Positions 7,955 through 15,495 of a DNA stretch of 17,428 nt are shown here, in pieces. Where the stretch lies: NCBI GenBank assembly GCA_902489965.1, contig CABUCA010000044.1, forward strand, positions 1 to 17,428, given 5' to 3'. Both the position numbers and the translations under genes were made by a program. A model generated the notes under the pieces. That model had not been told where the DNA came from, searched no databases, and worked only from the letters and a program-made list of their open reading frames with translations. The stretch's first letter is position 1. Every line of letters begins with the position of its first letter. Source of the DNA: an uncultured Collinsella sp. (GTDB lineage: Bacteria > Actinomycetota > Coriobacteriia > Coriobacteriales > Coriobacteriaceae).

Positions 7955-8707
7955 ATGGTTGATAAAAAGCAGATTTCCAAGCTCTACTCAGCCGCAAAGC
8001 TATCCGAAACCGAGCAAAGCGTACTCGAATACCTACTCAACAATATCGACACCCTCGATGATATTGGCATAAAACCCGTCGCCATGGCATGCTTTACCAG
8101 CATGACGACAGTCATCAGGCTTTCGAAAAAGCTCGGCTACCGTGGCTACCGCGAAATGATGTACGATCTCAAGCACCTTCAGCATGTCTCCCGCGAAATG
8201 AATCAATCACTCAAAGACAGTAGCGTCCACTTCGTATGTCACACCGGAGATGTAGACGTATTCATCGCCGCACTGCATCGCAACAGAATGATCGGAGTAA
8301 ACGGAGAGGGCTTCTCACGCATCGTTGCGCAGTACATGGCGACTAAGCTCGTTGGACTTGGCTTTTTGGCCGTCATACAGGACTTCCTAGAAACCGATCA
8401 GTTTGTCGAATCCAACCGAAATACGCTCAGCTGCATGATGCTCATATCCAAATCGGGCCAGACAGAAGCCATCCTGGAAACCGCAAGGGCATGCCACGAC
8501 GCGGGCATTACGACCCTCGCGTTTACCGGCAACGAAGACAGCGAGCTCGCCAAGACGGCAGACGCGATCTTTACGATACATGACGATCACCCAATGGATC
8601 TTAAGAACGTTAAGCCTAACTGCTTTACCGGAAGTTGTATTCTCGCATTCGAAGAACTATTGAGTATCTGCCTTGACAATCTAAAACAAGAAGGCCTGGC
8701 CCCCTAA
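7955..8707 (+). CDS. RpiR-family transcriptional regulator (HTH-SIS)
   Basis: A 250-residue regulator with an N-terminal RpiR helix-turn-helix domain (about 1-77; SMTTVIRLSKKLGYRGYREM at 49-68 is the recognition region). A SIS sugar-phosphate-binding domain follows (about 95-240), with VNGEGFSRIVAQ (115-126) and SKSGQTEAI (165-173) as the phospho-sugar loops. The open frame extends 102 codons upstream across the divergent intergenic region; ATG at 7955 is chosen because AAGGAAG lies five bases before it and the protein then starts like other family members. It probably senses a phosphorylated sugar and controls the flanking GH4 and PTS genes, like GlvR of Bacillus, though whether it activates or represses cannot be seen. 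It converges with the PTS gene. Confidence 0.9.
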   Translation: MVDKKQISKLYSAAKLSETEQSVLEYLLNNIDTLDDIGIKPVAMACFTSMTTVIRLSKKLGYRGYREMMYDLKHLQHVSREMNQSLKDSSVHFVCHTGDVDVFIAALHRNRMIGVNGEGFSRIVAQYMATKLVGLGFLAVIQDFLETDQFVESNRNTLSCMMLISKSGQTEAILETARACHDAGITTLAFTGNEDSELAKTADAIFTIHDDHPMDLKNVKPNCFTGSCILAFEELLSICLDNLKQEGLAP

Positions 8708-8734
8708 ATCATGCGATAGGAAGCCAAGCCCTGG

Positions 8735-8751
8735 AATTGCGCTATGCAATT
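8735..8751. terminator. Weak hairpin between convergent regulator and PTS genes
   Basis: aattgc at 8735-8740 and gcaatt at 8746-8751 form a 6-bp stem with a 5-base loop in the 62-bp gap between two convergent stop codons. There is no U-tract on either side, so termination here is only suggested by position. Confidence 0.3.
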
Positions 8752-8769
8752 GAAAGCCACTTGCGCGTT

Positions 8770-10434
8770 TTACTCGTCACCGAGAACTTCGTGCACCTCA
8801 GAAGCGACTTCGCCGACACGAGGACCGTAAATGACCTGGATTGCCTTGTCGCTCAGGCGGATAACGCCCATAGCTTCAAGATTCTTGGTGAACACCTCGT
8901 CGTCTGCAACCTTAGAACCATCCTTGACAATCACGCGAAGACGTGAGATGCAGTTGTCAAGATCATCAATGTTGTCGGCTCCACCAAGCGCTTCGACAAT
9001 GCCAACAGCAAGCGCGCTGTCCTTGGCCGCACGGCCCTGGACTGCCTTCTCGGGAGTGCTATCAGACTCGCCCTTTGCCTCAGCGGCCTTTGCCTCGAAC
9101 TCGGCTCTGCTGTTGATCAACTCAATATCGTCACCATCGTCTCGACCGGGCGTCTTGATATCGAACTTAGTAATAAAGAACCGGAAGAGGAAGAAAGCTG
9201 CCAGGAAAAAGGCGGGGAGCAGGATAAGGTATGGAAGCAGATTAAGCTTCTCGGGGCGGAATAAGAATGGGATCAGGTCCTTGATATTTCCCTGGTACAC
9301 CGAAACGCCCATTACCTCCGAGAGAACTTCACCCAGTCCGGAAAGCGGAGCGTAAACGCCAAAGTAGAGCCAGGGGGCGGCAAACAGGAACGTAAAGAGA
9401 ATAGGCTCCGTAACGCCAAAGAAAACAGTCGAAATCACTGTGGGGATTAAAAGACCAGCAACCTTCTTGCGGTTCTGGGGCTTGGCACAAGACCACATAG
9501 CAAGGGCGATGCCCGGGAACAACGCGTAATCGTTAATGCCATAGCCAGCCATGAAGGCCCTAACCAAGAGCTTGTCACTGCTGGGAGAAGCGAGCTGTGC
9601 AAGCTGAATGGCGCTATTGCCCACCACGCGCGTTCCATCGACGACCATGGAGCCGCCAAGCTCAGTCCAATACATGGGCGTCTCGAGCAACGGATGCAAG
9701 CCAAACGGCACAAGGCTCTCGAGCACCCAGCGATAGACAAACGTACCGACCAGACCGGAGCCTTTCACGAACGTCGCAATACCCGAGAAGCATCCACCGA
9801 TGACGGGCCAGACGAAGTACATAATGCCGCCCAGGATGCCACCGGCGACCAGCGATACAATGGGGACCGTTCGACTGCCCGCAAAAAACGCCAGCGCCGT
9901 TGGAAGCTTGGTCTTGTAAAAGCGGCCGGTGATCCAGGCGACCAGGCAGCCCACGATAATGCCGCCAAAGACACCAGAGCTGTAGCCAAAAAAGCCGAGC
10001 GAGGTAGTGTAGAGTGCGGACTGCTCACTCGCCTGAATGGACGTAAGGCCGACCTTCTGAAGAGCTTCCACCGTTGTATTGTCGGCAGCCAAGCCAGCTG
10101 CTCCAAGCAGAATCTCAACCGTCTTGAGCATGGTGAGATAGCAGACAAGGGCAGAAAAGGCAGCCCAGCCCTTCTCTTTGCGAGACAAGGAGAAGGCGCA
10201 GCCGACAGCAAACAAAACACCGAGGTTTCCAATGATTACCTCGCCGAGACCCTTAAATACCGAGAAGAACGTAAAGAGCGGCGAAGCGGCATACCAGTCC
10301 CAATTAACGCCAAGGGACACAAGGGTCAGTTCGGTCGTAAAAACGCTACCGATACCCAAAAAGAGACCGGAAATGGCAATGAGCGTAATCGGAACGAGCA
10401 TTGCCTTTCCGAACGATTGGAATTTTTCTTTCAT
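8770..10434 (-). CDS. PTS transporter EIIBC, glucose superfamily, alpha-glucoside type
   Basis: A 554-residue membrane permease with phosphotransfer domain. The EIIC part (about 1-455) has multiple membrane helices, PFGLHPLLETPMYW in the substrate-loop area, GVTEPILFTFLFAAPWLYF, and the FRFFITKFDIKTPGR end typical of MalP/GlvC proteins. A charged linker with many Glu, Ala and Lys leads to EIIB (about 475-554) with the phospho-accepting DNCISRLRV, Cys495. No EIIA domain is fused or encoded nearby, so phosphate must come from an EIIA elsewhere. The start is set by GAGGAGGG five bases before the ATG; the open frame runs 44 codons further without a comparable site. Likely imports a maltose-type alpha-glucoside as its 6-phosphate for the GH4 enzyme. 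Substrate is inferred from similarity and neighbours. Confidence 0.92.
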   Translation of the reverse strand: MKEKFQSFGKAMLVPITLIAISGLFLGIGSVFTTELTLVSLGVNWDWYAASPLFTFFSVFKGLGEVIIGNLGVLFAVGCAFSLSRKEKGWAAFSALVCYLTMLKTVEILLGAAGLAADNTTVEALQKVGLTSIQASEQSALYTTSLGFFGYSSGVFGGIIVGCLVAWITGRFYKTKLPTALAFFAGSRTVPIVSLVAGGILGGIMYFVWPVIGGCFSGIATFVKGSGLVGTFVYRWVLESLVPFGLHPLLETPMYWTELGGSMVVDGTRVVGNSAIQLAQLASPSSDKLLVRAFMAGYGINDYALFPGIALAMWSCAKPQNRKKVAGLLIPTVISTVFFGVTEPILFTFLFAAPWLYFGVYAPLSGLGEVLSEVMGVSVYQGNIKDLIPFLFRPEKLNLLPYLILLPAFFLAAFFLFRFFITKFDIKTPGRDDGDDIELINSRAEFEAKAAEAKGESDSTPEKAVQGRAAKDSALAVGIVEALGGADNIDDLDNCISRLRVIVKDGSKVADDEVFTKNLEAMGVIRLSDKAIQVIYGPRVGEVASEVHEVLGDE

Positions 10435-10530
10435 CAATTCCCTCCTCAATGAGCCTCTACAAACGACTATTGCACCCCACGTCCCCACACAGGCGAAACG
10501 GAAGACATGCTCGGCAATAGACACAAAGTG

Positions 10531-10559
10531 ATTGTAGAAAGGGGCACAAAAAATGTGCA
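10531..10559 (-). promoter_or_regulatory. PTS promoter with overlapping palindromic operator
   Basis: On the minus strand a TGCACA -35 (10554-10559) and TACAAT -10 (10531-10536) are 17 bases apart, about 97 bases before the PTS start. An inverted repeat, gcaca-N5-tgtgc (10544-10558), covers part of the -35 and the spacer, a natural place for a repressor. The half-site GCACATT also occurs near the GH4 start (7797-7803), so the RpiR protein might bind both. Confidence 0.45.
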
Positions 10560-10727
10560 TCGGCATCGCGTAATGCGGTTAAATCGACCGACGATTGCAA
10601 GAATTTACGAATCCGCAAACGGCAGCAAATAGGCAGCGAACGGCAACCTGCAGCGTAGGACAGTCCCCGCAGGCCGACAATTACCGGTATTTTGGCTCAT
10701 ATTTGTTTAATTGTTGCTCGCCCAAAA
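10560..10727. other. Intergenic stretch with no recognised feature
   Basis: The interval between the PTS promoter and the feoAB terminator holds short imperfect direct repeats (acggcagc / acggcaac around 10619-10645) and an AT-rich patch at 10690-10715. I see no gene, RNA or clear regulatory site in it. Confidence 0.5.
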
Positions 10728-10746
10728 GCGCGGAGCATCAACGCGC
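10728..10746 (-). terminator. Candidate rho-independent terminator of feoAB
   Basis: Read on the minus strand, GCGCG and CGCGC pair around a 9-base loop and are followed by TTTT (10724-10727), starting three bases after the feoB stop. The stem is short (5 bp plus possible G-U pairs), so the strength is uncertain. Confidence 0.45.
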
Positions 10747-10748
10747 CC

Positions 10749-13109
10749 CTAAGCCAGCCCCAGCAATATGCCCGCCGAATGCACGACAAACGCCACGATC
10801 CAGGCGACCGTCACTTGAAACGCGAACACGGCAACGGCGTAGCGCGCGCCCAGCTCGCTCTTGACGGCGCCGATGGCTGCCACACAGGGCGGGTACAGCA
10901 GCGTAAAGACCAGGAACACATAGGCAGTGAACGGCGAAAACATGGTCGACAGTGCCGCGGGCGAGGTCGCGCCCAAAAGCACCGTGAGGGTCGAGATGAC
11001 ACTCTCCTTGGCGATAAGTCCGGTGACGAGCGCCGTGGATGCACGCCAGTCGCCAAACCCAAGCGGCGTCAGCGCCGGCGCAATGATGCTGCCGAGACCC
11101 GCAAGCAGACTCTGCGACTGATCGGCGACCACATTAAAGCGGATGTCGAACGTCTGAAGGAACCAGATGACCACGGTAGCGGCAAAGATAATGGTAAAGG
11201 CCTTGGTAATAAAGTCTTTGGCCTTATCCCATGCCAGCATCACCGTCGTCTTGACGCTCGGCAGGCGGTAATTGGGCAGCTCCATGATAAACGGCACCGG
11301 GTCGCCCTTAAATGCCGTGCGGTTGAGTACCAAAGCCGCGATACAGCCAACCGCAATGCCGATCAGATAGAGCGAGACCATGGCGGGAACCGTCGCCTGT
11401 GGGAAAAACGCCCCGCACAGCAGACCATAGACCGGCAACTTGGCCGAGCAGCTCATGAACGGCGTGAGCATGACCGTCATCTTGCGGTCGTGCTCGGATG
11501 GGAGCGTACGGGTCGACATGATAGCCGGCACGGTGCAGCCAAACCCGACGAGCATGGGTACAAAGCTGCGGCCCGACAGGCCAAAACGACGCAGCACCTT
11601 ATCCATGACAAAGGCGACGCGCGCCATGTAGCCCGAGTCTTCCAGAATGGAGAGGAACAAGAAGAGCACGACGATAATCGGCAGGAAGGTCAGCACACTG
11701 CCCACGCCCGTAAGCACGCCGTCGACAGCCAGCGAGCGCACCACGTCGTTGGTGCCGAACGCCTTGAGGCCCGCATCGGCCGAGGCGATGATAGCAGCGA
11801 TGCCGTCCTCCATGAGTCCCTGCAACGCCGCGCCGATCACGCCAAACGTCAGCCAAAAGACGAGGCCCATGATCACCAGGAACGCCGGAATGGCTGTGTA
11901 ACGACCTGTCAGGATGCGGTCGATCTTGACGGAGCGCACGTGCTCGCGGCTCTCGTGCGGCTTGACGACGCAACGCCCACACACGTCGCCGATAAAGCTA
12001 AAGCGCATATCGGCCAGCGCGGACAGGCGGTCGGTGCCGGCCTCGCCCTCCATCTGGGTAATGATGTGCTCGATGGCGTCGAGCTCGTTGCGATCCAGGT
12101 GAAGCGCCTCGGTCACCAGCTCGTCGCCCTCAACCAGCTTGGTCGCCGCAAAACGCACGGGAATGTGCGCCGTCGCGGCATGGTCCTCGATAAGGTTGGC
12201 GATGCCGTGGATGCAGCGATGCAGTGCGCCGCCGTCTGGGCCATCAGGTGCGCAGAAGTCCAGGCGGCCGGGACGCTCGCGGAAACGCGCCACATGCAAG
12301 GCATGGTCCACCAGCTCGCCGATACCCTCGTTGCGGGCAGCGCTAATGGGGACGACCGGCACGCCCAACAGACTCTCGAGCAGGTTGACGTCAATGGCGC
12401 CGCCGTTGGTCGTCACCTCGTCCATCATGTTGAGCGCGATGACCATGGGGCGGTCGAGCTCCATAAGCTGCAGCGTCAGGTACAGATTGCGCTCAATGTT
12501 GGTGGCGTCGATGATATCGATGATGGCGTCCGGGCGCTCGTCGAGGATGAACTGACGGCTCACGACCTCTTCGCCTGTGTACGGCGACAGGGAGTAAATA
12601 CCGGGCAGGTCGGTAACGCTCGCCTCGGGGTGGTTACGGATGGTGCCGTCCTTGCGGTCGACCGTCACGCCGGGAAAGTTGCCGACGTGCTGGTTGGAGC
12701 CCGTAAGCTGGTTGAACAGGGTGGTCTTGCCGCAGTTTTGGTTGCCGGCGAGGGCAAAATGCAGGGGCGCGCCCTCGGGCACGGCCGTCTTTGCCGCACG
12801 GGGCGAATACGTCCCCTCGCCGAGTGCCGGGTGCTCCGTCGTGCCGATTGCGGCGTTAGCGCGCGGGCCCGTATCTGTGTCGTGAACATCTACGAGCTCA
12901 ATGCGAGCAGCATCGTCCTTGCGCAGCGTCAACTCGTAGCCGCGTAGGCGAATCTCGAGTGGGTCGCCCATGGGGGCGTACTTCATCATGGTGACTTCGG
13001 TGCCCGGCGTTAGGCCCATGTCCAAAATATGCTGACGAAGCGCCTGGTCGTCTGATGTCACCGATGCGACAACGGCGTCCTTTCCAATCTCGAGCGTATC
13101 GAGCTTCAC
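10749..13109 (-). CDS. feoB: Ferrous iron transporter, FeoA-FeoB fusion
   Basis: A 786-residue inner-membrane Fe(II) importer. Residues 1-75 form a FeoA (SH3-like) domain, with HILDMGLTPGTEV and the LEIRLRGYELTLRKDDA block. A roughly 40-residue linker leads to the FeoB G domain: GNQNCGKTTLFN (122-133), G2 VGNFPGVTV (142-150), DLPG (167-170) and NMMD (227-230). A helical regulatory domain and a C-terminal membrane region with two gate repeats follow. In many bacteria FeoA is a separate gene. The start is GTG at 13109: GGGGGAGG sits nine bases upstream and it begins exactly at the FeoA strand. The open frame reaches 81 codons further, through the promoter and operator region, so longer starts are unlikely. 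Other separate fur, feoA or feoC genes are not seen nearby. Confidence 0.95.
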   Translation of the reverse strand: MKLDTLEIGKDAVVASVTSDDQALRQHILDMGLTPGTEVTMMKYAPMGDPLEIRLRGYELTLRKDDAARIELVDVHDTDTGPRANAAIGTTEHPALGEGTYSPRAAKTAVPEGAPLHFALAGNQNCGKTTLFNQLTGSNQHVGNFPGVTVDRKDGTIRNHPEASVTDLPGIYSLSPYTGEEVVSRQFILDERPDAIIDIIDATNIERNLYLTLQLMELDRPMVIALNMMDEVTTNGGAIDVNLLESLLGVPVVPISAARNEGIGELVDHALHVARFRERPGRLDFCAPDGPDGGALHRCIHGIANLIEDHAATAHIPVRFAATKLVEGDELVTEALHLDRNELDAIEHIITQMEGEAGTDRLSALADMRFSFIGDVCGRCVVKPHESREHVRSVKIDRILTGRYTAIPAFLVIMGLVFWLTFGVIGAALQGLMEDGIAAIIASADAGLKAFGTNDVVRSLAVDGVLTGVGSVLTFLPIIVVLFLFLSILEDSGYMARVAFVMDKVLRRFGLSGRSFVPMLVGFGCTVPAIMSTRTLPSEHDRKMTVMLTPFMSCSAKLPVYGLLCGAFFPQATVPAMVSLYLIGIAVGCIAALVLNRTAFKGDPVPFIMELPNYRLPSVKTTVMLAWDKAKDFITKAFTIIFAATVVIWFLQTFDIRFNVVADQSQSLLAGLGSIIAPALTPLGFGDWRASTALVTGLIAKESVISTLTVLLGATSPAALSTMFSPFTAYVFLVFTLLYPPCVAAIGAVKSELGARYAVAVFAFQVTVAWIVAFVVHSAGILLGLA

Positions 13110-13151
13110 GTCCGTGTTCCTCCCCCGGCGCCCACAGGGCGTTGCATTTAT

Positions 13152-13185
13152 GTTTACCATGGCTAACCGTTTGCCATGGCTAACC
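13152..13185 (-). promoter_or_regulatory. Tandem 17-bp operator-like repeat upstream of feoAB
   Basis: On the minus strand GGTTAGCCATGGCAAAC is immediately followed by GGTTAGCCATGGTAAAC, two head-to-tail copies with one mismatch. They lie just downstream of the feoAB -10 and 43-76 bases before the start codon. GGTTAGCC equals one half of the known DtxR/IdeR box, and feo genes are usual targets of such iron repressors. The right half does not match that consensus, so the protein could be another metal-dependent repressor. Confidence 0.6.
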
Positions 13186-13198
13186 AATTTATCCATGC

Positions 13199-13228
13199 AT
13201 GATAGCGCGAACATACAACGATGTTCAA
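13199..13228 (-). promoter_or_regulatory. feoAB promoter
   Basis: On the minus strand TTGAAC (13223-13228) and TATCAT (13199-13204) are 18 bases apart. Transcription would start near 13190, so the tandem operator would cover the start site and early leader, as expected for repression. Confidence 0.55.
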
Positions 13229-13301
13229 TCGACAGATTGTTGCAAGGGGGGCAGGTTGCTTTTCGCAAATAGACAGGATGCGGAGCAACGAGGCGCGAGG
13301 G

Positions 13302-13640
13302 GGTCCGGTTCGCCGTTTCCCAGACAGGTCTGCTGCGGAAACTGCATCCCACTACTCAGACGAATTCCGGTCCCCAATTTCCCGATGGGGCCTCTCGGAG
13401 AAACTGCGTCCCACTCTGAAACGTCAAAACGGGATGCGCTTTCCGGTTGAGGTCTCTAGCGGAAAGCGCATCCCGGAATCGGCGGCCGAAACGGGCCACG
13501 ATTTCCCAAACGGGCCTCTAGCGGAAACTGCGTCCCGGAATAGGCACTCAGACTGAGACGTATTTTCCCGATCGAGCCCCTCGGGGAAACTGCGGCCCGG
13601 AATCTGTGCCCGAAACGGGACGCGGTTTCCCCAAGGGCCG
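13302..13640. repeat. Tandem array of 62-bp stem-loop units
   Basis: The left-arm core TTTCC starts at 13316, 13378, 13440, 13502, 13564 and 13626, and the right-arm core GGAAA(C/G)nGC starts at 13337, 13399, 13461, 13523 and 13585 (copy 2 reads AGAAAC). Every step is exactly 62 bases. Each unit is an imperfect inverted repeat around a loop often reading GGCCTCT; the unit at 13431-13474 is perfect (15-bp arms, 14-base loop). The linker often ends in CGAAACGGGA. The last unit has only its left half. Because 62 is not a multiple of three, it cannot encode a repeated peptide. It occupies the gap between the arcD-like terminator and the feoAB promoter. Function unknown. Confidence 0.9.
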
Positions 13641-13715
13641 AATCAGCCGCCCGCCCCTCGTCAAAATCATCCGCTTTCCTCCGTTGTATGCGGAACATCC
13701 AAGGAGTGTCCCAGA

Positions 13716-13753
13716 GTGCCGGCACAATAGGAACGTTCCCAGCTGCCGGCAGC
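13716..13753. repeat. Cluster of three perfect palindromes
   Basis: GTGCCGGCAC (13716-13725), GGAACGTTCC (13730-13739) and GCTGCCGGCAGC (13742-13753) follow each other with centres 14 and 13 bases apart. The outer two share TGCCGGCA. They are next to a partial copy (13755-13768) of the end of the 23-bp hairpin at 4034-4100. They may be protein-binding sites or the decayed interior of a repeat element. Confidence 0.6.
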
Positions 13754-13769
13754 ATTTCACCGCAACTGC

Positions 13770-13809
13770 AAAAACCCGCGCAGGCAACCGTATTCACCTG
13801 CGCGGGTTT
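13770..13809 (-). terminator. Rho-independent terminator of the ArcD-like gene
   Basis: A 13-bp perfect stem (13772-13784 with 13797-13809) and 12-base loop, followed on the minus strand by TTTTT ending at 13770. It lies about 115 bases after the antiporter stop. A second 6-bp inverted repeat (13811-13816 with 13840-13845) sits between the two; 13810-13922 has nothing else I can name. Confidence 0.8.
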
Positions 13810-13922
13810 AGTGGGCGCTCACAAAGGTACGTTACAGAGGCCCACGTCAGTTATGGATTACCGAACGGCACCGGCACGCGATGCCTCAGTCGACTTACCA
13901 AGCGATGAAGCTTGCCGCAGTC

Positions 13923-15386
13923 CTAGACAATCGGCGCAATGCCGGCAAAGTGCAGATACAGCGAAATAATTGCCACGACAATGACCACCGCTGCGATCAG
14001 CTTGTCGTGCAGATGCGGAAGCACCGGCTTACCGCGGCCTCGCTCACCCAGCATATAGACGGGAATGGCCGGAGCAAAAAGAATCGTCGTGATCATAACG
14101 CCCTGAAGACCCGTCGACCACACCAGGAACAACGTGTAGATAAAGCCGAGTGTACCGAAGAAGCGGGCTTTGCCGACGCTTGGCGCATGCGGCCCGTCCA
14201 GATGCTCGTTCTTCCAGCCAATCACCATGTAGTAGGCTGCCGAGCACACGTACGGAACCAGAATCGTGTTGACCGCGCAGCTATAGAAGAACTGGTAGGT
14301 GCTCGCCGCCACATACGACACAATCAAGAAGAGCTGCGTGATACCGGAGCTCACGAGAACCGTTACCACCGGGGCGTCGTGCTTGTTCGTCTTGGCAAAC
14401 GCCAGAGGGAAGGATCCCTGGCGCGCTGCCTCGAACGGCGTCTCGGATGCAATGATGACATAGCCCAGCATCGCGCCGACCAACGAGAGAATAACGCCAA
14501 GGTTTACGATGGCAGCGCCAACAGGACCGATTGCGCGCTCAAGAATTCCCGCCATAGAAGGCGTTGCGAGCTGTGCCATCTCCTCGCGCGGCATAATGCC
14601 AAGCGACAGCATCGAGATAATCAGATACAGCGTGAACACGGCAGCAAATCCGAGTGCCGTCGAGCGACCGACGTCACGCACGTACTTTGCACGGCCCGAG
14701 ATGACGACAGCGCCCTCGATGCCTGTGAAGACCCAGACAAGGGCGATCATGGTCGAGACGACTTGCTCACCAAACCCAGGACCAGCTGGTTCTCCCCAGA
14801 AGTTGTCCATAAAGATATCGACGTTGAACTTACCCAGGAGCACAATGCTCAGAACAAAGAGTCCCAGCGGCACCAGCTTTGCCAACGTGACGATCGTGTT
14901 AATGCCCGCGGCCTCCTTGACGCCACGAAGTACAAGAGCGGTAAGGAACCATAGAAATACGCTGGCGCAGATGATGGAAAGCAGATTGTTGCCCGCACCA
15001 AACGCGGGAAAGAAATAGCCCAGTGCGCTAAACAGCAAGAGAGCAAAGCTCACGTTGGAAAGGCATGCGCTGATCCAGTAGCCCCAGGCGGAGTTGAAAC
15101 CAATGTAATCGCCAAAGCCTGCCGCAGCGTATGCATAGATGCCGCCGGTTAAGTCGGGACGAGCCTGAGATAGACCGTTGAACACCATCATCAACGCAAA
15201 GACGCCTATAAAACAAATTCCCCACGAGACGATAACCGCACCGGTATTGGCTCCGCCCGCTGCCATATCGCCGGCGAGAGAAAAGATACCGCCACAAATA
15301 CTGGCGGTAATGACCATCATGGTCAGACGAAAGAGATCGAGGCCATTAGGGTCGATAATCTCATCGTTTTGAGCTTTAGAGGCCAT
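13923..15386 (-). CDS. APC-family amino acid antiporter, ArcD-like (arginine/ornithine type)
   Basis: A 487-residue inner-membrane transporter of the basic amino acid/polyamine antiporter group, with about twelve membrane helices. ArcD-like marks include ITASICGGIFSLAGDMAAGG (27-46), the unwound first helix that binds substrate, PDLTGGIYAYAAAGFGDYIG (77-96), and the VWVFTGIEGAVVISGRAK block of helix 6. A long AAGGGGG site lies about nine bases before the ATG. It follows the DDAH-like gene on the same strand with a 109-bp gap that contains a terminator-like hairpin. Neighbours suggest exchange of arginine or methylated arginine for citrulline or ornithine. Glutamate/GABA or other amino acid antiport is an alternative; the family is firm and the substrate is inferred. 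Confidence 0.88.
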   Translation of the reverse strand: MASKAQNDEIIDPNGLDLFRLTMMVITASICGGIFSLAGDMAAGGANTGAVIVSWGICFIGVFALMMVFNGLSQARPDLTGGIYAYAAAGFGDYIGFNSAWGYWISACLSNVSFALLLFSALGYFFPAFGAGNNLLSIICASVFLWFLTALVLRGVKEAAGINTIVTLAKLVPLGLFVLSIVLLGKFNVDIFMDNFWGEPAGPGFGEQVVSTMIALVWVFTGIEGAVVISGRAKYVRDVGRSTALGFAAVFTLYLIISMLSLGIMPREEMAQLATPSMAGILERAIGPVGAAIVNLGVILSLVGAMLGYVIIASETPFEAARQGSFPLAFAKTNKHDAPVVTVLVSSGITQLFLIVSYVAASTYQFFYSCAVNTILVPYVCSAAYYMVIGWKNEHLDGPHAPSVGKARFFGTLGFIYTLFLVWSTGLQGVMITTILFAPAIPVYMLGERGRGKPVLPHLHDKLIAAVVIVVAIISLYLHFAGIAPIV

Positions 15387-15423
15387 TGTATGTGCACCCC
15401 CTTCATCATGTGATCGAACAAAA

Positions 15424-15460
15424 GATGGCCCGGACGTCCCGAATCGGGTGCCGGGCCATC
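15424..15460 (-). terminator. Terminator or attenuator between the DDAH and antiporter genes
   Basis: GATGGCCCGG (15424-15433) and CCGGGCCATC (15451-15460) form a perfect 10-bp stem, and the loop can pair CCC with GGG. On the minus strand TTTT follows. It starts about 35 bases after the DDAH stop, so it should reduce or end read-through into the antiporter gene. Confidence 0.7.
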
Positions 15461-15495
15461 GGTCAAGCGATCATCAGACTGTTACAGCTATCGCG

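Noticed and set aside
7780..7980. N-terminal extension of the GH4 protein by 67 residues
   Set aside because: The extension runs through the divergent regulatory region and into the regulator gene; the Rossmann strand starts at the internal ATG, which has its own ribosome site.
10692..12947. A 751-codon open frame on the plus strand
   Set aside because: It is antisense to feoB and rich in His, Arg and Gly with no recognisable motif; the feoB G-domain motifs on the other strand settle the coding strand.
13110..13352. N-terminal extension of FeoAB by 81 residues
   Set aside because: It would be translated from the promoter, operator and repeat region; GTG at 13109 has a strong Shine-Dalgarno and begins at the FeoA domain.
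13302..13640. CRISPR-like regular spacing
   Set aside because: The whole 62-bp unit is related, including the loop and linker; there are no identical short repeats with unique spacers and no cas genes nearby.
13199..13908. Several open frames of 80-113 codons on both strands across the repeat array
   Set aside because: The 62-bp period shifts frame in each unit, so no repeated peptide exists, and none has a convincing ribosome site.
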